This document shows positions 8,467-17,608 of a stretch of DNA of 64,000 nucleotides, piece after piece (the stretch's first letter is position 1; each line of letters starts with the position of its first letter). Both the position numbers and the translations under genes were made by a program. Origin of the DNA: Sphingomonas sp. SUN039 (GTDB taxonomy: Bacteria > Pseudomonadota > Alphaproteobacteria > Sphingomonadales > Sphingomonadaceae); contig NZ_CP096972.1 of the NCBI RefSeq assembly GCF_024758725.1, positions 1,718,001-1,782,000 of the forward strand. The letters run 5' to 3'. Below the pieces are notes generated by a model. It had not been told where the DNA came from and made no database searches. It was given only the letters and a program-made list of their open reading frames with translations.

Positions 8467-10056
8467 TCAGGTGCCCGGCTGAATATACGGCACGACCCCG
8501 AACAACGCCCGCTCGCGCCCGCGCGGGTTGCTCTCGACCCGCGAGTCGGTGTCGAAAACCATCGTCTTGCGCGCGGTCAGGTCGTAAGCAGGCCAGCCGG
8601 GATTGCCGGTGCGGGCAAAGCGCACGAACGCGGCCATCATCCGGTCGCTCATCGCCTGTTGCGCGGGGGTCATGTCGGGCTTGGTCCCGAATACGAGGCC
8701 GATGTCGCCGGTGTGCATCGCTTGCTCGAAATCGAGTTGATAGACGAACGCCGGGACGCCCGCCTTCGCGCGTTCCTCCGCCTCGATCACCTGCCCGCGC
8801 CAGCTGCGTCCCGCTGTCGTCGCCTTGATAAAAATATCGGCAGGCGAGAGGTCGGGATACCAGCCGCCATAGGTCCGCACGACCATCTCGGGGTCGATAT
8901 CGACGCGCAGTTCCGGTCCCATGCGCGCTGCAATGTTCGACCAGTCGAGTCCGCGCAGCTTGGGATGATCGGGCGGAAAGAACGCGCGCGTTTCGGCGAT
9001 GCAATTGCCCATCATCATCGGGATGCTGTTGCCTTGCGGCGCGGCATCGGGCCAGAACGGGTGGCGCAGCAGATTGCGCCTGTCGAGCACCGGCCCGAAA
9101 TACAGCCCGCCCCCCATCACCGGATCGACGGTATCGAGCGCCGCGACCAGCGCCTCGACCGGCGCGGTCACCGGATCGAAGCCCAGCCTCGCCAGATACG
9201 CCCGCGCGCGCTTCTCGGCATTGAGCGGCCCCGACGCCGTCACCTGCTGCCCGCTCATCGTGATCGCCTTGTGGAACAGCCCCTTGGCGGCGGGCATCGC
9301 CATCAAGGTCGCGATCTTCGCGCCGCCGCCCGACTGGCCGAACACGGTGACATTATGTGGATCGCCGCCGAACGCCGCGATGTTGCGCTGCACCCATTGC
9401 AGCCCGAGGATCAGATCGAGCTGCCCGACATTGCCACTGTCGGGAAATCGCGGATCGATTCGCCCCAGCGAGAGATAGCCGAACGCGTTGAGCCGGTGAT
9501 TGACGGTGACGACGACGACATCGCCGCGTTCGGCGAGCGCCGCGCCGTCGTTAAGAGGATCGGTGACCGACCCGTTCGAATAGGCACCGCCGTGGATATA
9601 GACCATGACGGGACGGGGTTGGCGGACGTAGTGATTTGGCGTCCACACATTCAAGAACAGGCAGTCCTCGGACTGCGGTACGTAGCGGCTCCCCTGTTGC
9701 GGAGAAACGGGACCAAATGCCGAGCGCTCGACCACTACATCTTCACCGAAAGCCGTCCGGAAACTCGCAAGCGCAGCCTCAGGCTGGTTTTCGTCTATCG
9801 CAAATCGGAGTTGCGGAATTCGATCCCGCGTGGGCGCCGCTGGCTGGAACCGCCGGTCTTTCGTGTCTTGCCCGTAACGGATGCCGAGAAACGCAACGGC
9901 TCCATCATCCGTCGTGGCGTTGGCGCTTCGTGCGGGCAGTTTGATCAGCACACGGTCCGAGCTTTGCACCGGCTCCGCTGCTATCGCTTTTGCTGCTACT
10001 AGCGTTGCAAGGCTGCCGATAACAGCGCGACGGCTGAAATTGCTACCGCCGGACAT
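8467..10056 (-). CDS. Type B carboxylesterase (exported)
   Basis: This is a 529-residue member of the carboxylesterase/acetylcholinesterase-like family. It shows SEDCLFLNVWTP, VMVYIHGGAYSNGS (oxyanion hole) and the nucleophile elbow FGQSGGGAK, one residue off the usual GESAGG form (Gln in place of Glu before Ser). The N-terminus has a Tat-like SRRAVIGS motif and a hydrophobic stretch ending AIAAEP. ATG 10056 is preferred; an ATG at 10080 is also possible. Either way it overlaps kdgK, so it is the last gene of the kduI-kduD-kdgK operon and likely acts on methyl or acetyl esters of pectin-derived material. Confidence 0.87.
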   Translation of the reverse strand: MSGGSNFSRRAVIGSLATLVAAKAIAAEPVQSSDRVLIKLPARSANATTDDGAVAFLGIRYGQDTKDRRFQPAAPTRDRIPQLRFAIDENQPEAALASFRTAFGEDVVVERSAFGPVSPQQGSRYVPQSEDCLFLNVWTPNHYVRQPRPVMVYIHGGAYSNGSVTDPLNDGAALAERGDVVVVTVNHRLNAFGYLSLGRIDPRFPDSGNVGQLDLILGLQWVQRNIAAFGGDPHNVTVFGQSGGGAKIATLMAMPAAKGLFHKAITMSGQQVTASGPLNAEKRARAYLARLGFDPVTAPVEALVAALDTVDPVMGGGLYFGPVLDRRNLLRHPFWPDAAPQGNSIPMMMGNCIAETRAFFPPDHPKLRGLDWSNIAARMGPELRVDIDPEMVVRTYGGWYPDLSPADIFIKATTAGRSWRGQVIEAEERAKAGVPAFVYQLDFEQAMHTGDIGLVFGTKPDMTPAQQAMSDRMMAAFVRFARTGNPGWPAYDLTARKTMVFDTDSRVESNPRGRERALFGVVPYIQPGT

Positions 10057-11065
10057 CCAGCCCGCCTGCGTTGAACGCATCGATATCGGCCTGCCCGAAC
10101 AGACTCGCGTCGCCCGGCAGCGAGTGTTTCAGGCACGTCAGCGCAAGCCCCGTTCGCGCCATCCCCTCTGCATCGCCGCCGCCCAGATGCGCGTGGAGCA
10201 CACCCGCCGCAAAGGCATCGCCTGCGCCGATCCGGTCCACGATCCCGCTGACCGCGATCTCCTCGGTCTGCGCCGCCCTGTCGCGCGTATCGACCCGCGC
10301 GGCGATGCGGTGGCAATCGGCATCGACGACATGGCGCGCGGTCGAGGCGATGATCTTCAAACCGGTGAACGCTGCGAAGGCAGCATCTGCCGCCTCGCGC
10401 CGCCGATCGGGGCCGTCACCGGAAAAATCGCGGCCCAGCACCAGCCCGATATCGCGGTGGTTGCCGAACAAAATGTCGGCCATGCCGATCAATTCGCCCA
10501 GTACCGCCTTGGGGTCGCTGTCCCAGCTTTCCCACAGCATCGCGCGGTAATTGCCGTCGAACGACACTGGCACGCCCAGCCGTTTCGCCGCGCGCGCTGC
10601 CGTCAGCGCCGCCTCCGCAGACTGCGGCCCGAGCGCGGGCGTGATCCCCGACAGGTGCAACAGCCCCACGCCCGCGAGGTGCGTATCCCAGTCGAACTCA
10701 TCGAAAGACGCGTCTGCAAAACTCGACCCCGCACGGTCGTACACGATTTCCGACGCGCGCAGCCCCGCGCCGACGCTGAGGAAATACAGCCCTATCCGCC
10801 CGTCGCGCATTTGTACGCCCGAACAATCCACCCCCTGCCCGCGCACCGCCGCTACCGCGCCGCGTCCGAGCGCATTGTCCGGCACCGCGCTGACCATTGC
10901 GGTTGCATGCCCCAGATTGGCAAGCCCGATCGCGACATTGGCCTCCGCGCCGCCGACGTGCAGCGCAAGGCTCGGCGACTGCATCAGCAACTCGCGCCCC
11001 GGTGCGGTCAGCCGGATCAGCAACTCCCCAAAGGCGACAACCCTGCCCGTCACCGCGCCAGCCAC
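10043..11065 (-). CDS. kdgK: 2-keto-3-deoxygluconate kinase (PfkB family)
   Basis: This 340-residue PfkB-family sugar kinase phosphorylates 2-keto-3-deoxygluconate (KDG) to KDPG in the cytosol. The N-terminal GELLIRLTAPG and VGGAEANVAIGLANLG stretches fit KdgK, and the second PfkB signature RIGAGDAFAAG carries the catalytic base Asp283. It overlaps kduD by 16 bp upstream and the carboxylesterase gene downstream. No KDPG aldolase (eda) is in the window, so the last step is encoded elsewhere. Confidence 0.92.
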   Translation of the reverse strand: MAGAVTGRVVAFGELLIRLTAPGRELLMQSPSLALHVGGAEANVAIGLANLGHATAMVSAVPDNALGRGAVAAVRGQGVDCSGVQMRDGRIGLYFLSVGAGLRASEIVYDRAGSSFADASFDEFDWDTHLAGVGLLHLSGITPALGPQSAEAALTAARAAKRLGVPVSFDGNYRAMLWESWDSDPKAVLGELIGMADILFGNHRDIGLVLGRDFSGDGPDRRREAADAAFAAFTGLKIIASTARHVVDADCHRIAARVDTRDRAAQTEEIAVSGIVDRIGAGDAFAAGVLHAHLGGGDAEGMARTGLALTCLKHSLPGDASLFGQADIDAFNAGGLDVRR

Positions 11066-11805
11066 CCGCCGTCCACCGCGAGGATATGCCCGTTCACATA
11101 GTCCGACGCCGATGACGCGAGGAACACCGCCGCCCCGCCCATGTCATCGGGACTGCCCCAGCGTCCGGCGGGAATGCGGTCCATGATCGATTTGTTGCGC
11201 TGCTCGTCCGACTGGAGCGCCGCCGTATTGTTCGTCGCGATATAGCCCGGCGCAATGGCGTTCACGTTGATGCCCTTGGCCGCCCATTCGTTGGCGAGCA
11301 GCTTGGTCAGCCCGGCCACCCCCGATTTCGACGCGGTATAGCTCGGCACGCGGACGCCGCCCTGAAAGCTCAGCATCGAGGCGATGTTGATGATCTTGCC
11401 GTGCCCGCGCGCGATCATGTGCTTCCCCGCGGCCTGGCACAGGAAGAACACCGATTTGAGGTTGGTGTCCACCACCGCGTCCCAGTCGGCCTCGCTGAAA
11501 TCGACCGCGTCGGTGCGCCGGATGATGCCTGCGTTGTTGACGAGGATGTCGATCGCCCCCAGCTTTTCCACAGCCTCGTCCACAACCCGCTGGACAGGTT
11601 CGATGCTCGACAGATCGGCCGCGATGAACACGCCGCGCCGCCCCAGCGCCTCCACCTTCGCCACCGTCTCGTCGCACGGGGATCGGCCGACGCAGGCCAC
11701 ATCCGCCCCCGCCGCTGCCAGCGCGACCGCAATCCCCTGCCCGATGCCGGTATTGGCCCCGGTGACGACCGCCACCCGCCCCGACAGGTCGAACGGCGCG
11801 CTCAT
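11050..11805 (-). CDS. kduD: 2-dehydro-3-deoxy-D-gluconate 5-dehydrogenase (SDR family)
   Basis: This 251-residue short-chain dehydrogenase reduces 2,5-diketo-3-deoxygluconate to KDG. It has the Rossmann motif [15 protein letters not shown], the catalytic YTASKSG pair (Tyr-x3-Lys), and a C-terminus ending [15 protein letters not shown] that is typical of KduD. The ATG at 11805 overlaps the kduI stop codon by 4 bp; a TTG twelve bases upstream is a weaker option. Second gene of the kduI operon. Confidence 0.94.
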   Translation of the reverse strand: MSAPFDLSGRVAVVTGANTGIGQGIAVALAAAGADVACVGRSPCDETVAKVEALGRRGVFIAADLSSIEPVQRVVDEAVEKLGAIDILVNNAGIIRRTDAVDFSEADWDAVVDTNLKSVFFLCQAAGKHMIARGHGKIINIASMLSFQGGVRVPSYTASKSGVAGLTKLLANEWAAKGINVNAIAPGYIATNNTAALQSDEQRNKSIMDRIPAGRWGSPDDMGGAAVFLASSASDYVNGHILAVDGGWLAR

Positions 11806-12641
11806 GCGAGCTGGCAAATGTCGAGGACGTTCATGTCGGTATAATCCTGGTTCTCGCCCGCCATTGCCCAGATAAATGCATAGGCCTTGGTCCCCGAACC
11901 CATATGCACCGACCAGGGCGGCGAGATCACGGCTTCCTCGTTCGCCATGACGATGTGCCGCATCGCCTCGCCCTCGCCCATGTAATGGAACACGCGGTCG
12001 TTCGGCCCGTCGAGCTCGAAGTAGAAATAGATTTCGCTGCGCCGCTCATGGATGTGCGGCGGCATCGTGTTCCACACCGACCCGGGGTTCAACACGGTCA
12101 GCCCCATGACGAGCTGCGCCGAATCGCAGATCCCGGGAATGACGAGCTGGTAGATGGTCCGCTCGTTCGATTCCTCGAGGCTGCCGCGTGCCAGCGCATT
12201 GGCGTCGGCAATGCCCAGCTTGCGTGTCGTGAACGCTTTGTGCGCCGGGCAGGACGCCAGATAGAAGCGTGCGCCCGCACCCGAAAACACGACGTCCTTC
12301 GCGCCCATCGTGACGTAGAGGCAGTCCTTGTTGCCGAGCGCGAACGCCTCGCCATCGACGGTGACCGTGCCTTCGACGCTGCTCACGTTGACCACAGCCA
12401 GCTCGCGCCGTTCGAGGAACGGATGCCCGACCGCCGAGGGCGGCTCGGTCTGCGTGGGCAGCGCAACCGGCGCATCGCCCACTGCGACGCCGCCGATCAC
12501 GAACCGGTCGGCATGGGTATAGTTCAGCACGCACTCGCCCGTGCGGAACAGCCCTGAAATCAGATAGCGGTCGCGCAGTTCGTCGTTCGACACGCACTCC
12601 ATCATATCGGGATGGGTGGCGTAATAGGTGCGGTCGAACAT
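11802..12641 (-). CDS. kduI: 5-keto-4-deoxyuronate isomerase
   Basis: This 279-residue cupin-type isomerase converts 4-deoxy-5-hexosulose uronate, from unsaturated galacturonate, into 2,5-diketo-3-deoxygluconate. Metal-binding cupin residues lie in [15 protein letters not shown], and the N-terminus [20 protein letters not shown] is family-typical. Length equals the usual 278-280 residues. GGAGAGAG precedes the ATG. It heads the operon kduI-kduD-kdgK-carboxylesterase, with an operator 46-60 bp upstream. Confidence 0.95.
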   Translation of the reverse strand: MFDRTYYATHPDMMECVSNDELRDRYLISGLFRTGECVLNYTHADRFVIGGVAVGDAPVALPTQTEPPSAVGHPFLERRELAVVNVSSVEGTVTVDGEAFALGNKDCLYVTMGAKDVVFSGAGARFYLASCPAHKAFTTRKLGIADANALARGSLEESNERTIYQLVIPGICDSAQLVMGLTVLNPGSVWNTMPPHIHERRSEIYFYFELDGPNDRVFHYMGEGEAMRHIVMANEEAVISPPWSVHMGSGTKAYAFIWAMAGENQDYTDMNVLDICQLA

Positions 12642-12686
12642 GGCTCTCTCCGTGAAGGTCGATCTTGGTGTTTGTTGCGCTTTAGG

Positions 12687-12701
12687 TAACCGGTGTCATG
12701 A
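12687..12701. promoter_or_regulatory. LacI-type operator, copy C (kduI promoter)
   Basis: TAACCGGTGTCATGA, 46 bp upstream of the kduI ATG and 13 bp after the end of lacI. It shares TAACCGGTGTCAT with copy B. Confidence 0.7.
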
Positions 12702-12714
12702 AGTGAAGCAAGAC

Positions 12715-13779
12715 TCAGCTCTGCGGTGGGGCCACCGAAGCGCGCTGGATCAGCGCCGACGGAAACACCGACGGGGCCGCCGCGACCGGATCGGCATCGG
12801 GCGTATCGCTCAACAATTTATGCGCCGCCGCGCGCGCCATATCGGCAATCGGCCAGCGAACCGTCGTCAGCGGCGGCCAGAGATGCGCGGCAATCGCGGT
12901 ATCGTCGAAGCCGACCACCGACAGGTCGCGCGGCACATCGAGACCGCGGGCACGCGCAGCGTGCACGACCCCCGCCGCCATCTCATCGTTCGACGACAAA
13001 ATCGCGGTCGGGCGCGGGTCGGCGTCGAGCAACCGGTTCCCCGCCGCGACGCCCGAGTCGAATCGATAGCTTCCCTCCGCAACCAGCGCGTCAGGTAGAT
13101 TCAGCCCCGCCGCCGACAGCGCTGCATCGAGCCCCGCGCGCCGCTCGAATGCCGAGCGAAATCCGCGCGGCCCCGCGACAAAACCGATGCGGCGATGCCC
13201 CTGTTCTATCAGGAAGGTGGCGGCCTCGCGCACCAGTTCGCGGTCGTTCGACCCGACCATCCGCTCGGGCACGTCGAGTTGCGCCGACCCCATCCGCACA
13301 TAGCGGCAGTCGAGTTCGTCGCAGAGCGCGGCGAGCGCGTCGTTCTCCGAAATCGGCGGGAGCAAGACGATCCCGTGCGGACGCTGGCGTTCGAGAAAAT
13401 GCCGCAGATCGTCGACCATCGTCGGCGATCCGCGGTTCACCGGTCGAACGATCAGTTCGTATTCGGTCCCCGCCAGCACCTCGAGCAACCCCGTCTGCAT
13501 GCCCAGCACCATCTGGGCATTGGGATTGTCATGGACCAGCGCGATCAGGAAATTGCGGCGCAGCGCCAGCGCGCGCGCCTGCGGATTGGGGACGTAACCC
13601 GCCTTCTGGATGACGGCATCGACCTTGGCCCGCGTCGCCTCGTTCAGCAGCGGCGACCGGTTGATGACGCGACTGACCGTTTTCTTCGAAACCCCCGCCA
13701 GCCGCGCGATATCGTTGATCGTCGCCTTGCCGCGAAAGGCAGCGTCCCCGTTACTGTCGCCGATGCTGTCGTCGCTCAA
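12715..13779 (-). CDS. LacI-family transcriptional regulator of the pectin/uronate locus
   Basis: This 354-residue protein has an N-terminal LacI helix-turn-helix (TINDIARLAGVSKKTVSRV) with hinge helix region (NPQARALALRR), followed by a periplasmic-binding-protein-like sensor domain (RFIG-type FVAGPRGF, VVGFDDTAIAAHLWPPLTTV). No ATG lies close before the HTH. A TTG at 13779 preceded five bases away by AGGAGG is chosen as the start. The upstream operator (13831-13845) suggests autoregulation, and shared sites before the receptor, lyase and kduI operon suggest it controls the whole locus. The inducer is probably a uronate intermediate (inferred). Confidence 0.92.
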   Translation of the reverse strand: MSDDSIGDSNGDAAFRGKATINDIARLAGVSKKTVSRVINRSPLLNEATRAKVDAVIQKAGYVPNPQARALALRRNFLIALVHDNPNAQMVLGMQTGLLEVLAGTEYELIVRPVNRGSPTMVDDLRHFLERQRPHGIVLLPPISENDALAALCDELDCRYVRMGSAQLDVPERMVGSNDRELVREAATFLIEQGHRRIGFVAGPRGFRSAFERRAGLDAALSAAGLNLPDALVAEGSYRFDSGVAAGNRLLDADPRPTAILSSNDEMAAGVVHAARARGLDVPRDLSVVGFDDTAIAAHLWPPLTTVRWPIADMARAAAHKLLSDTPDADPVAAAPSVFPSALIQRASVAPPQS

Positions 13780-13830
13780 ACCTGCCTCCTGCACTCGACC
13801 CGGACATAGCCGGAGCAAGGGGTATCGACA

Positions 13831-13845
13831 ATGACACCGGTTTCC
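13831..13845. promoter_or_regulatory. LacI-type operator, copy D (lacI/hydratase divergent promoter)
   Basis: ATGACACCGGTTTCC lies 52 bp upstream of the lacI TTG and 35 bp before the divergent hydratase-like gene. It could control both directions. Confidence 0.65.
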
Positions 13846-13879
13846 TTTAGCGCAAGAGCCAGGGGAGAAAACGCACGCC

Positions 13880-14692
13880 ATGAGCGACGCCGATGTGATG
13901 TTTGGAGCTGAGGCGACCGCGCGTGCCTTTGTCGGCGCCCGCCGTACGGCGCAGGCGCTGACCGAATATCCCGGCGAGGTGCCGGTGACGCTGGAGGAAG
14001 CTTACCGCATTCAGGATGCCGCGATCCGGCTGCATGGCGGTGCCATCGCGGGCTGGAAAGTCGGTCGCATTCAGCCGCCGCTCGATCTGCATTTCGGCAC
14101 CACCCGGCTGGCCGGTCCCATTTTCGCCGACCTCGTCCACCCGGTCGCACCGGTTCGCGATGCGCCGATATTCACTGGCGGGTTCGGCGCAGTCGAGGCC
14201 GAGTTCCTGTTCAAACTGGGCACGGTCCCCACCGGACGCACCGACTGGTCGATTCCCGACGCGCTCGACTGCGTGACGGCGGTCCATATCGGCTTCGAGA
14301 TCGCCAGTTCGCCGTTCACCGGGATCAACCGGATGGGACCGACGGTCACAGCGTCCGATTTCGGCAACAACAACGGCCTGCTGGTCGGCCCTGCCGTCGA
14401 CGACTGGCAGAACGGCGGAATCGACAGCATGACGGTGACGACACTTATCGACGGCGCTGTCGTCGGCACCGGTCAGGCCGCAAGCTTCCCCGGCGGCTGC
14501 GGCGGCTCGATCGCGTTCCTGCTGGGCAACCTCGCCCGTCGCGGAATCGCCATCGCACCCGGCACCTGGGTGTCGACGGGGGCCGTCACCGGCGTCCATG
14601 AAATCGCGGCGGGCAGCACCGCCGTTGCCGAATTCGGCAGTTCAGATAGCATCGCATGTCGCATCGTTGCGGCAACTCCCGACACGAACTGA
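13880..14692 (+). CDS. 2-keto-4-pentenoate hydratase-like protein (fumarylacetoacetase superfamily)
   Basis: This 270-residue protein resembles MhpD/XylJ-type hydratases. Features are GGAIAGWKVGRIQPP near residue 55, VEAEFLFKLG (metal-binding Glu pair region) and CVTAVHIGFEIASSPF. These enzymes usually act on 2-hydroxypentadienoate from aromatic degradation, but here the gene lies in a uronate locus next to an MFS transporter. It may act on a deoxy-keto-acid intermediate instead. Family assignment is fairly safe; substrate is not. Confidence 0.78.
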   Translation: MSDADVMFGAEATARAFVGARRTAQALTEYPGEVPVTLEEAYRIQDAAIRLHGGAIAGWKVGRIQPPLDLHFGTTRLAGPIFADLVHPVAPVRDAPIFTGGFGAVEAEFLFKLGTVPTGRTDWSIPDALDCVTAVHIGFEIASSPFTGINRMGPTVTASDFGNNNGLLVGPAVDDWQNGGIDSMTVTTLIDGAVVGTGQAASFPGGCGGSIAFLLGNLARRGIAIAPGTWVSTGAVTGVHEIAAGSTAVAEFGSSDSIACRIVAATPDTN

Positions 14693-14703
14693 GGACCAGC
14701 AGG

Positions 14704-15999
14704 ATGGCGACAGTCGAGGCAGGCACGGACGCGGTCGGCAGCGCCGTTCAAAAGGCGGGCTCCTACCGCTGGGTCATTGTCGGGCTGCTGTTTGCGGCCA
14801 CCGCGATCAACTATGTCGACCGCCAGATGATCGGCGTACTGAAGCCGACGTTGCAGGCCGAACTCGGCTGGTCCGAGAGCGATTTCGCGGGAATCGTCTT
14901 CTGGTTTCAGGCGGCCTATGCCGTGGGCTATATCGGCTTCGGCCGCATCGTCGACCGGGTCGGCGCGCGGATCGGCTATTCGGTCGCTTTCATCATCTGG
15001 ACGGCTGCGCACATGATGCACGGTGCCGTCCACACTGTGACCCAGTTCGCGCTGGCCCGGGTCGCGCTGGGACTCGGCGAATCGGGCAATTTTCCCGCCG
15101 GGATCAAGGCCGTGACCGAATGGTTCCCGGCCAAGGAACGCGCCTTTGCCGTCGGGCTTTTCAACGCCGGGGCAAATGTCGGCGCGATCATCACGCCACT
15201 GGTCGTCCCCGCGCTGACGCTGGCCTATGGCTGGCGCACCGCCTTTGTCGTGACCGGGGCGGTCAGCGTGATCTGGCTGGTTGCATGGTTCGCGATCTAC
15301 CGGCGTCCGCGCGAGCAGAAACGCGTGTCCGCCGCCGAACTCGCCTGGATCGAAAGCGATCCCGCCGACCCGTCGGTGCCGCTGCCCTGGTCGCAGCTCG
15401 TCCGGGTCAGGGAAACCTGGGCCTATGCGCTCGGCAAATTCTGCATCGACCCGATCTGGTGGTTCTTCCTGTTCTGGCTGCCGGGCTATCTCGGCACGCG
15501 CTACCACCTCGATCTCAAGACGTTCGGCCCGCCGTTGGTTGCCATTTATGTGCTGTCCGACGTCGGCAGCATCGCGGGCGGCTGGGCCTCGTCGCGGATG
15601 ATGAAGGCAGGCAAGACGGTCAATTACGCGCGCAAGATGACGATGCTGATCTGCGCCTTTGCCGTCACGCCGATTTTCTTCGCGCAATCCTATGACAATC
15701 TGTGGGTCGCGGTGCTCGTCATCGGCATTGCCACGGCGGCGCATCAGGCGTTTTCGGCAAACCTCTACACGCTGCCGTCCGATCTGTTTCCGCGGGCCGC
15801 GGTCGGGTCGGTCGTCGGGATCGGGGGCACGGTGGGTGCCGTGGGCGGGATGATTTTCTCGCTCTATGTCGGGCAGATCCTCGAACGCATCGGCAGCTAC
15901 ACGCCGATCTTCATCGTGGCAGGGAGCGCTTATTTCGTGGCGCTTGCGATCGTCCACATGCTCAGCCCGCGCCTCGCCCCGGTGACCGAGGCCGCCTGA
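14704..15999 (+). CDS. MFS transporter, hexuronate (ExuT-like) family
   Basis: This 431-residue inner-membrane permease has about 12 predicted membrane segments. It contains the anion:cation symporter signature AINYVDRQMIGVLKPTLQAELGW split over TM1, the loop GRIVDRVGARIGYS, and GLGESGNFPAGIKAVTEWFP, all typical of ExuT/GudP hexuronate transporters. ATG 14704 follows a GAGGA site and lies 11 bp after the hydratase stop, so the two form an operon. It likely imports galacturonate, glucuronate or their unsaturated derivatives into the cytosol. Confidence 0.88.
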   Translation: MATVEAGTDAVGSAVQKAGSYRWVIVGLLFAATAINYVDRQMIGVLKPTLQAELGWSESDFAGIVFWFQAAYAVGYIGFGRIVDRVGARIGYSVAFIIWTAAHMMHGAVHTVTQFALARVALGLGESGNFPAGIKAVTEWFPAKERAFAVGLFNAGANVGAIITPLVVPALTLAYGWRTAFVVTGAVSVIWLVAWFAIYRRPREQKRVSAAELAWIESDPADPSVPLPWSQLVRVRETWAYALGKFCIDPIWWFFLFWLPGYLGTRYHLDLKTFGPPLVAIYVLSDVGSIAGGWASSRMMKAGKTVNYARKMTMLICAFAVTPIFFAQSYDNLWVAVLVIGIATAAHQAFSANLYTLPSDLFPRAAVGSVVGIGGTVGAVGGMIFSLYVGQILERIGSYTPIFIVAGSAYFVALAIVHMLSPRLAPVTEAA

Positions 16000-16099
16000 C
16001 CGCATCCCTAGGGCGATAACTGGCGTTCGTTCCGGCGCGCGCCGATAGCCTTGGCGGAGCCGCCCCGCTATGGGCAGCGCACTTCAGGAGTTTCCCGAT

Positions 16100-17599
16100 A
16101 TGCGCCAGATCACCCATTTCATCGGCGGCAGTGCCGTCACATCGGCAACCGCCGCAAAGGCCGACGTCTTCGACCCCTGCATCGGACAGGTGCAGGCGCA
16201 GGTCGAACTCGGCACCGCCGCGACTGTCGACGCCGCCGTCGCCAATGCGCTTGCCGCGCAACCCGCCTGGGCGGCGACCAACCCCCAGCGCCGCGCCCGG
16301 GTCATGTTCCGCTTCAAGGAACTGATCGAGGCGAACATGGACGAGCTGGCGCATCTGCTCTCGTCCGAACACGGCAAGGTCATTGCCGACTCGAAGGGCG
16401 ATATCCAGCGCGGCCTCGAAGTCGTCGAGTTCGCCTGCGGCATTCCGCACCTGCTGAAGGGCGAATACAGCCAGGGCGCGGGGCCGGGCATCGACGTCTA
16501 TTCGATGCGCCAGCCAATCGGGATTGCGGCGGGGATCTCGCCGTTCAACTTCCCCGCGATGATCCCGCTGTGGATGAGCGCGGTCGCCATCGCTTGCGGC
16601 AACGCCTTCCTGCTGAAACCAAGCGAGCGCGATCCTTCGGTCCCTGTCCGCCTCGCCGAACTCGCGCTGGAGGCGGGGCTACCTGCGGGCATCCTCAACG
16701 TCGTCCATGGCGACAAGACCGTCGTCGACGCGATCCTCGATCATAAGGATATCAAGGCGGTCAGCTTCGTCGGCTCGTCCGACATCGCCCAATATGTCTA
16801 TCAACGCGGTGCCGGCGCCGGCAAGCGCATGCAGTGCATGGGCGGCGCGAAGAACCATGGCATCATCATGCCCGATGCCGACATGGACCAGACTGTCGCC
16901 GATATCGTGGGGGCCGCCTATGGGTCGGCCGGCGAGCGTTGCATGGCATTGCCCGTCGTCGTTCCTGTCGGCGAAGCGACGGCGGTGGAATTCCGCAAGC
17001 GCATGCTCGTCGAGATCGGCAAGCTGCGCGTCGGCGTCTCGACCGATCCCGACGCCCATTACGGCCCCGTCGTCGGCGCGGCGCACAAAGCGCGGATCGA
17101 AGGCTATATCCAGATGGCGGTCGATGAAGGCGCCGAACTCGTCGTCGACGGGCGCGGATTCGCGTTGCAGGGCTATGAGGACGGCTATTTCCTCGCCCCC
17201 ACCCTGCTCGACCATGTGACGCCCGACATGCAGAGCTACAGGGAAGAAATCTTCGGGCCCGTCCTGCAAATCATGCGCGCCGAAACGCTCGAGGAAGCAC
17301 TCCAGCACCCGACCAACCACCAGTACGGCAACGGCGTCGCGATCTTCACCCGCAACGGCCCTGCCGCACGCGAATTCGCCGCGCAGGTGGAGGTCGGCAT
17401 GGTCGGCATCAACGTGCCGATCCCCGTCCCCGTCGCCTATCACAGCTTCGGTGGGTGGAAACGCTCGGGCTTCGGCGACCTCGACCAGTACGGCATGGAC
17501 GGCGTGCGCTTCTATACCCGCACCAAGAAAGTCACGCAGCGCTGGCCGACCGGCGGCGCGGTTCAGGACCAGAGCTTCGTCATCCCGACAATGGGGTAG
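16100..17599 (+). CDS. mmsA: CoA-acylating methylmalonate-semialdehyde dehydrogenase
   Basis: This 499-residue aldehyde dehydrogenase oxidizes (methyl)malonate semialdehyde to propionyl- or acetyl-CoA in valine and myo-inositol catabolism. Seen are the MmsA-typical FIGG start, SPFNFPAMIPLWM, GAKNHGIIMPDAD and the catalytic Cys281 in SAGERCMALPV. The start ATG at 16100 has AGGAG nine bases upstream. It follows the transporter by 100 bp and no copy of the operator motif was seen before it, so its membership of the uronate regulon is doubtful. Confidence 0.93.
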   Translation: MRQITHFIGGSAVTSATAAKADVFDPCIGQVQAQVELGTAATVDAAVANALAAQPAWAATNPQRRARVMFRFKELIEANMDELAHLLSSEHGKVIADSKGDIQRGLEVVEFACGIPHLLKGEYSQGAGPGIDVYSMRQPIGIAAGISPFNFPAMIPLWMSAVAIACGNAFLLKPSERDPSVPVRLAELALEAGLPAGILNVVHGDKTVVDAILDHKDIKAVSFVGSSDIAQYVYQRGAGAGKRMQCMGGAKNHGIIMPDADMDQTVADIVGAAYGSAGERCMALPVVVPVGEATAVEFRKRMLVEIGKLRVGVSTDPDAHYGPVVGAAHKARIEGYIQMAVDEGAELVVDGRGFALQGYEDGYFLAPTLLDHVTPDMQSYREEIFGPVLQIMRAETLEEALQHPTNHQYGNGVAIFTRNGPAAREFAAQVEVGMVGINVPIPVPVAYHSFGGWKRSGFGDLDQYGMDGVRFYTRTKKVTQRWPTGGAVQDQSFVIPTMG

Positions 17600-17608
17600 A
17601 TTCGGGCG

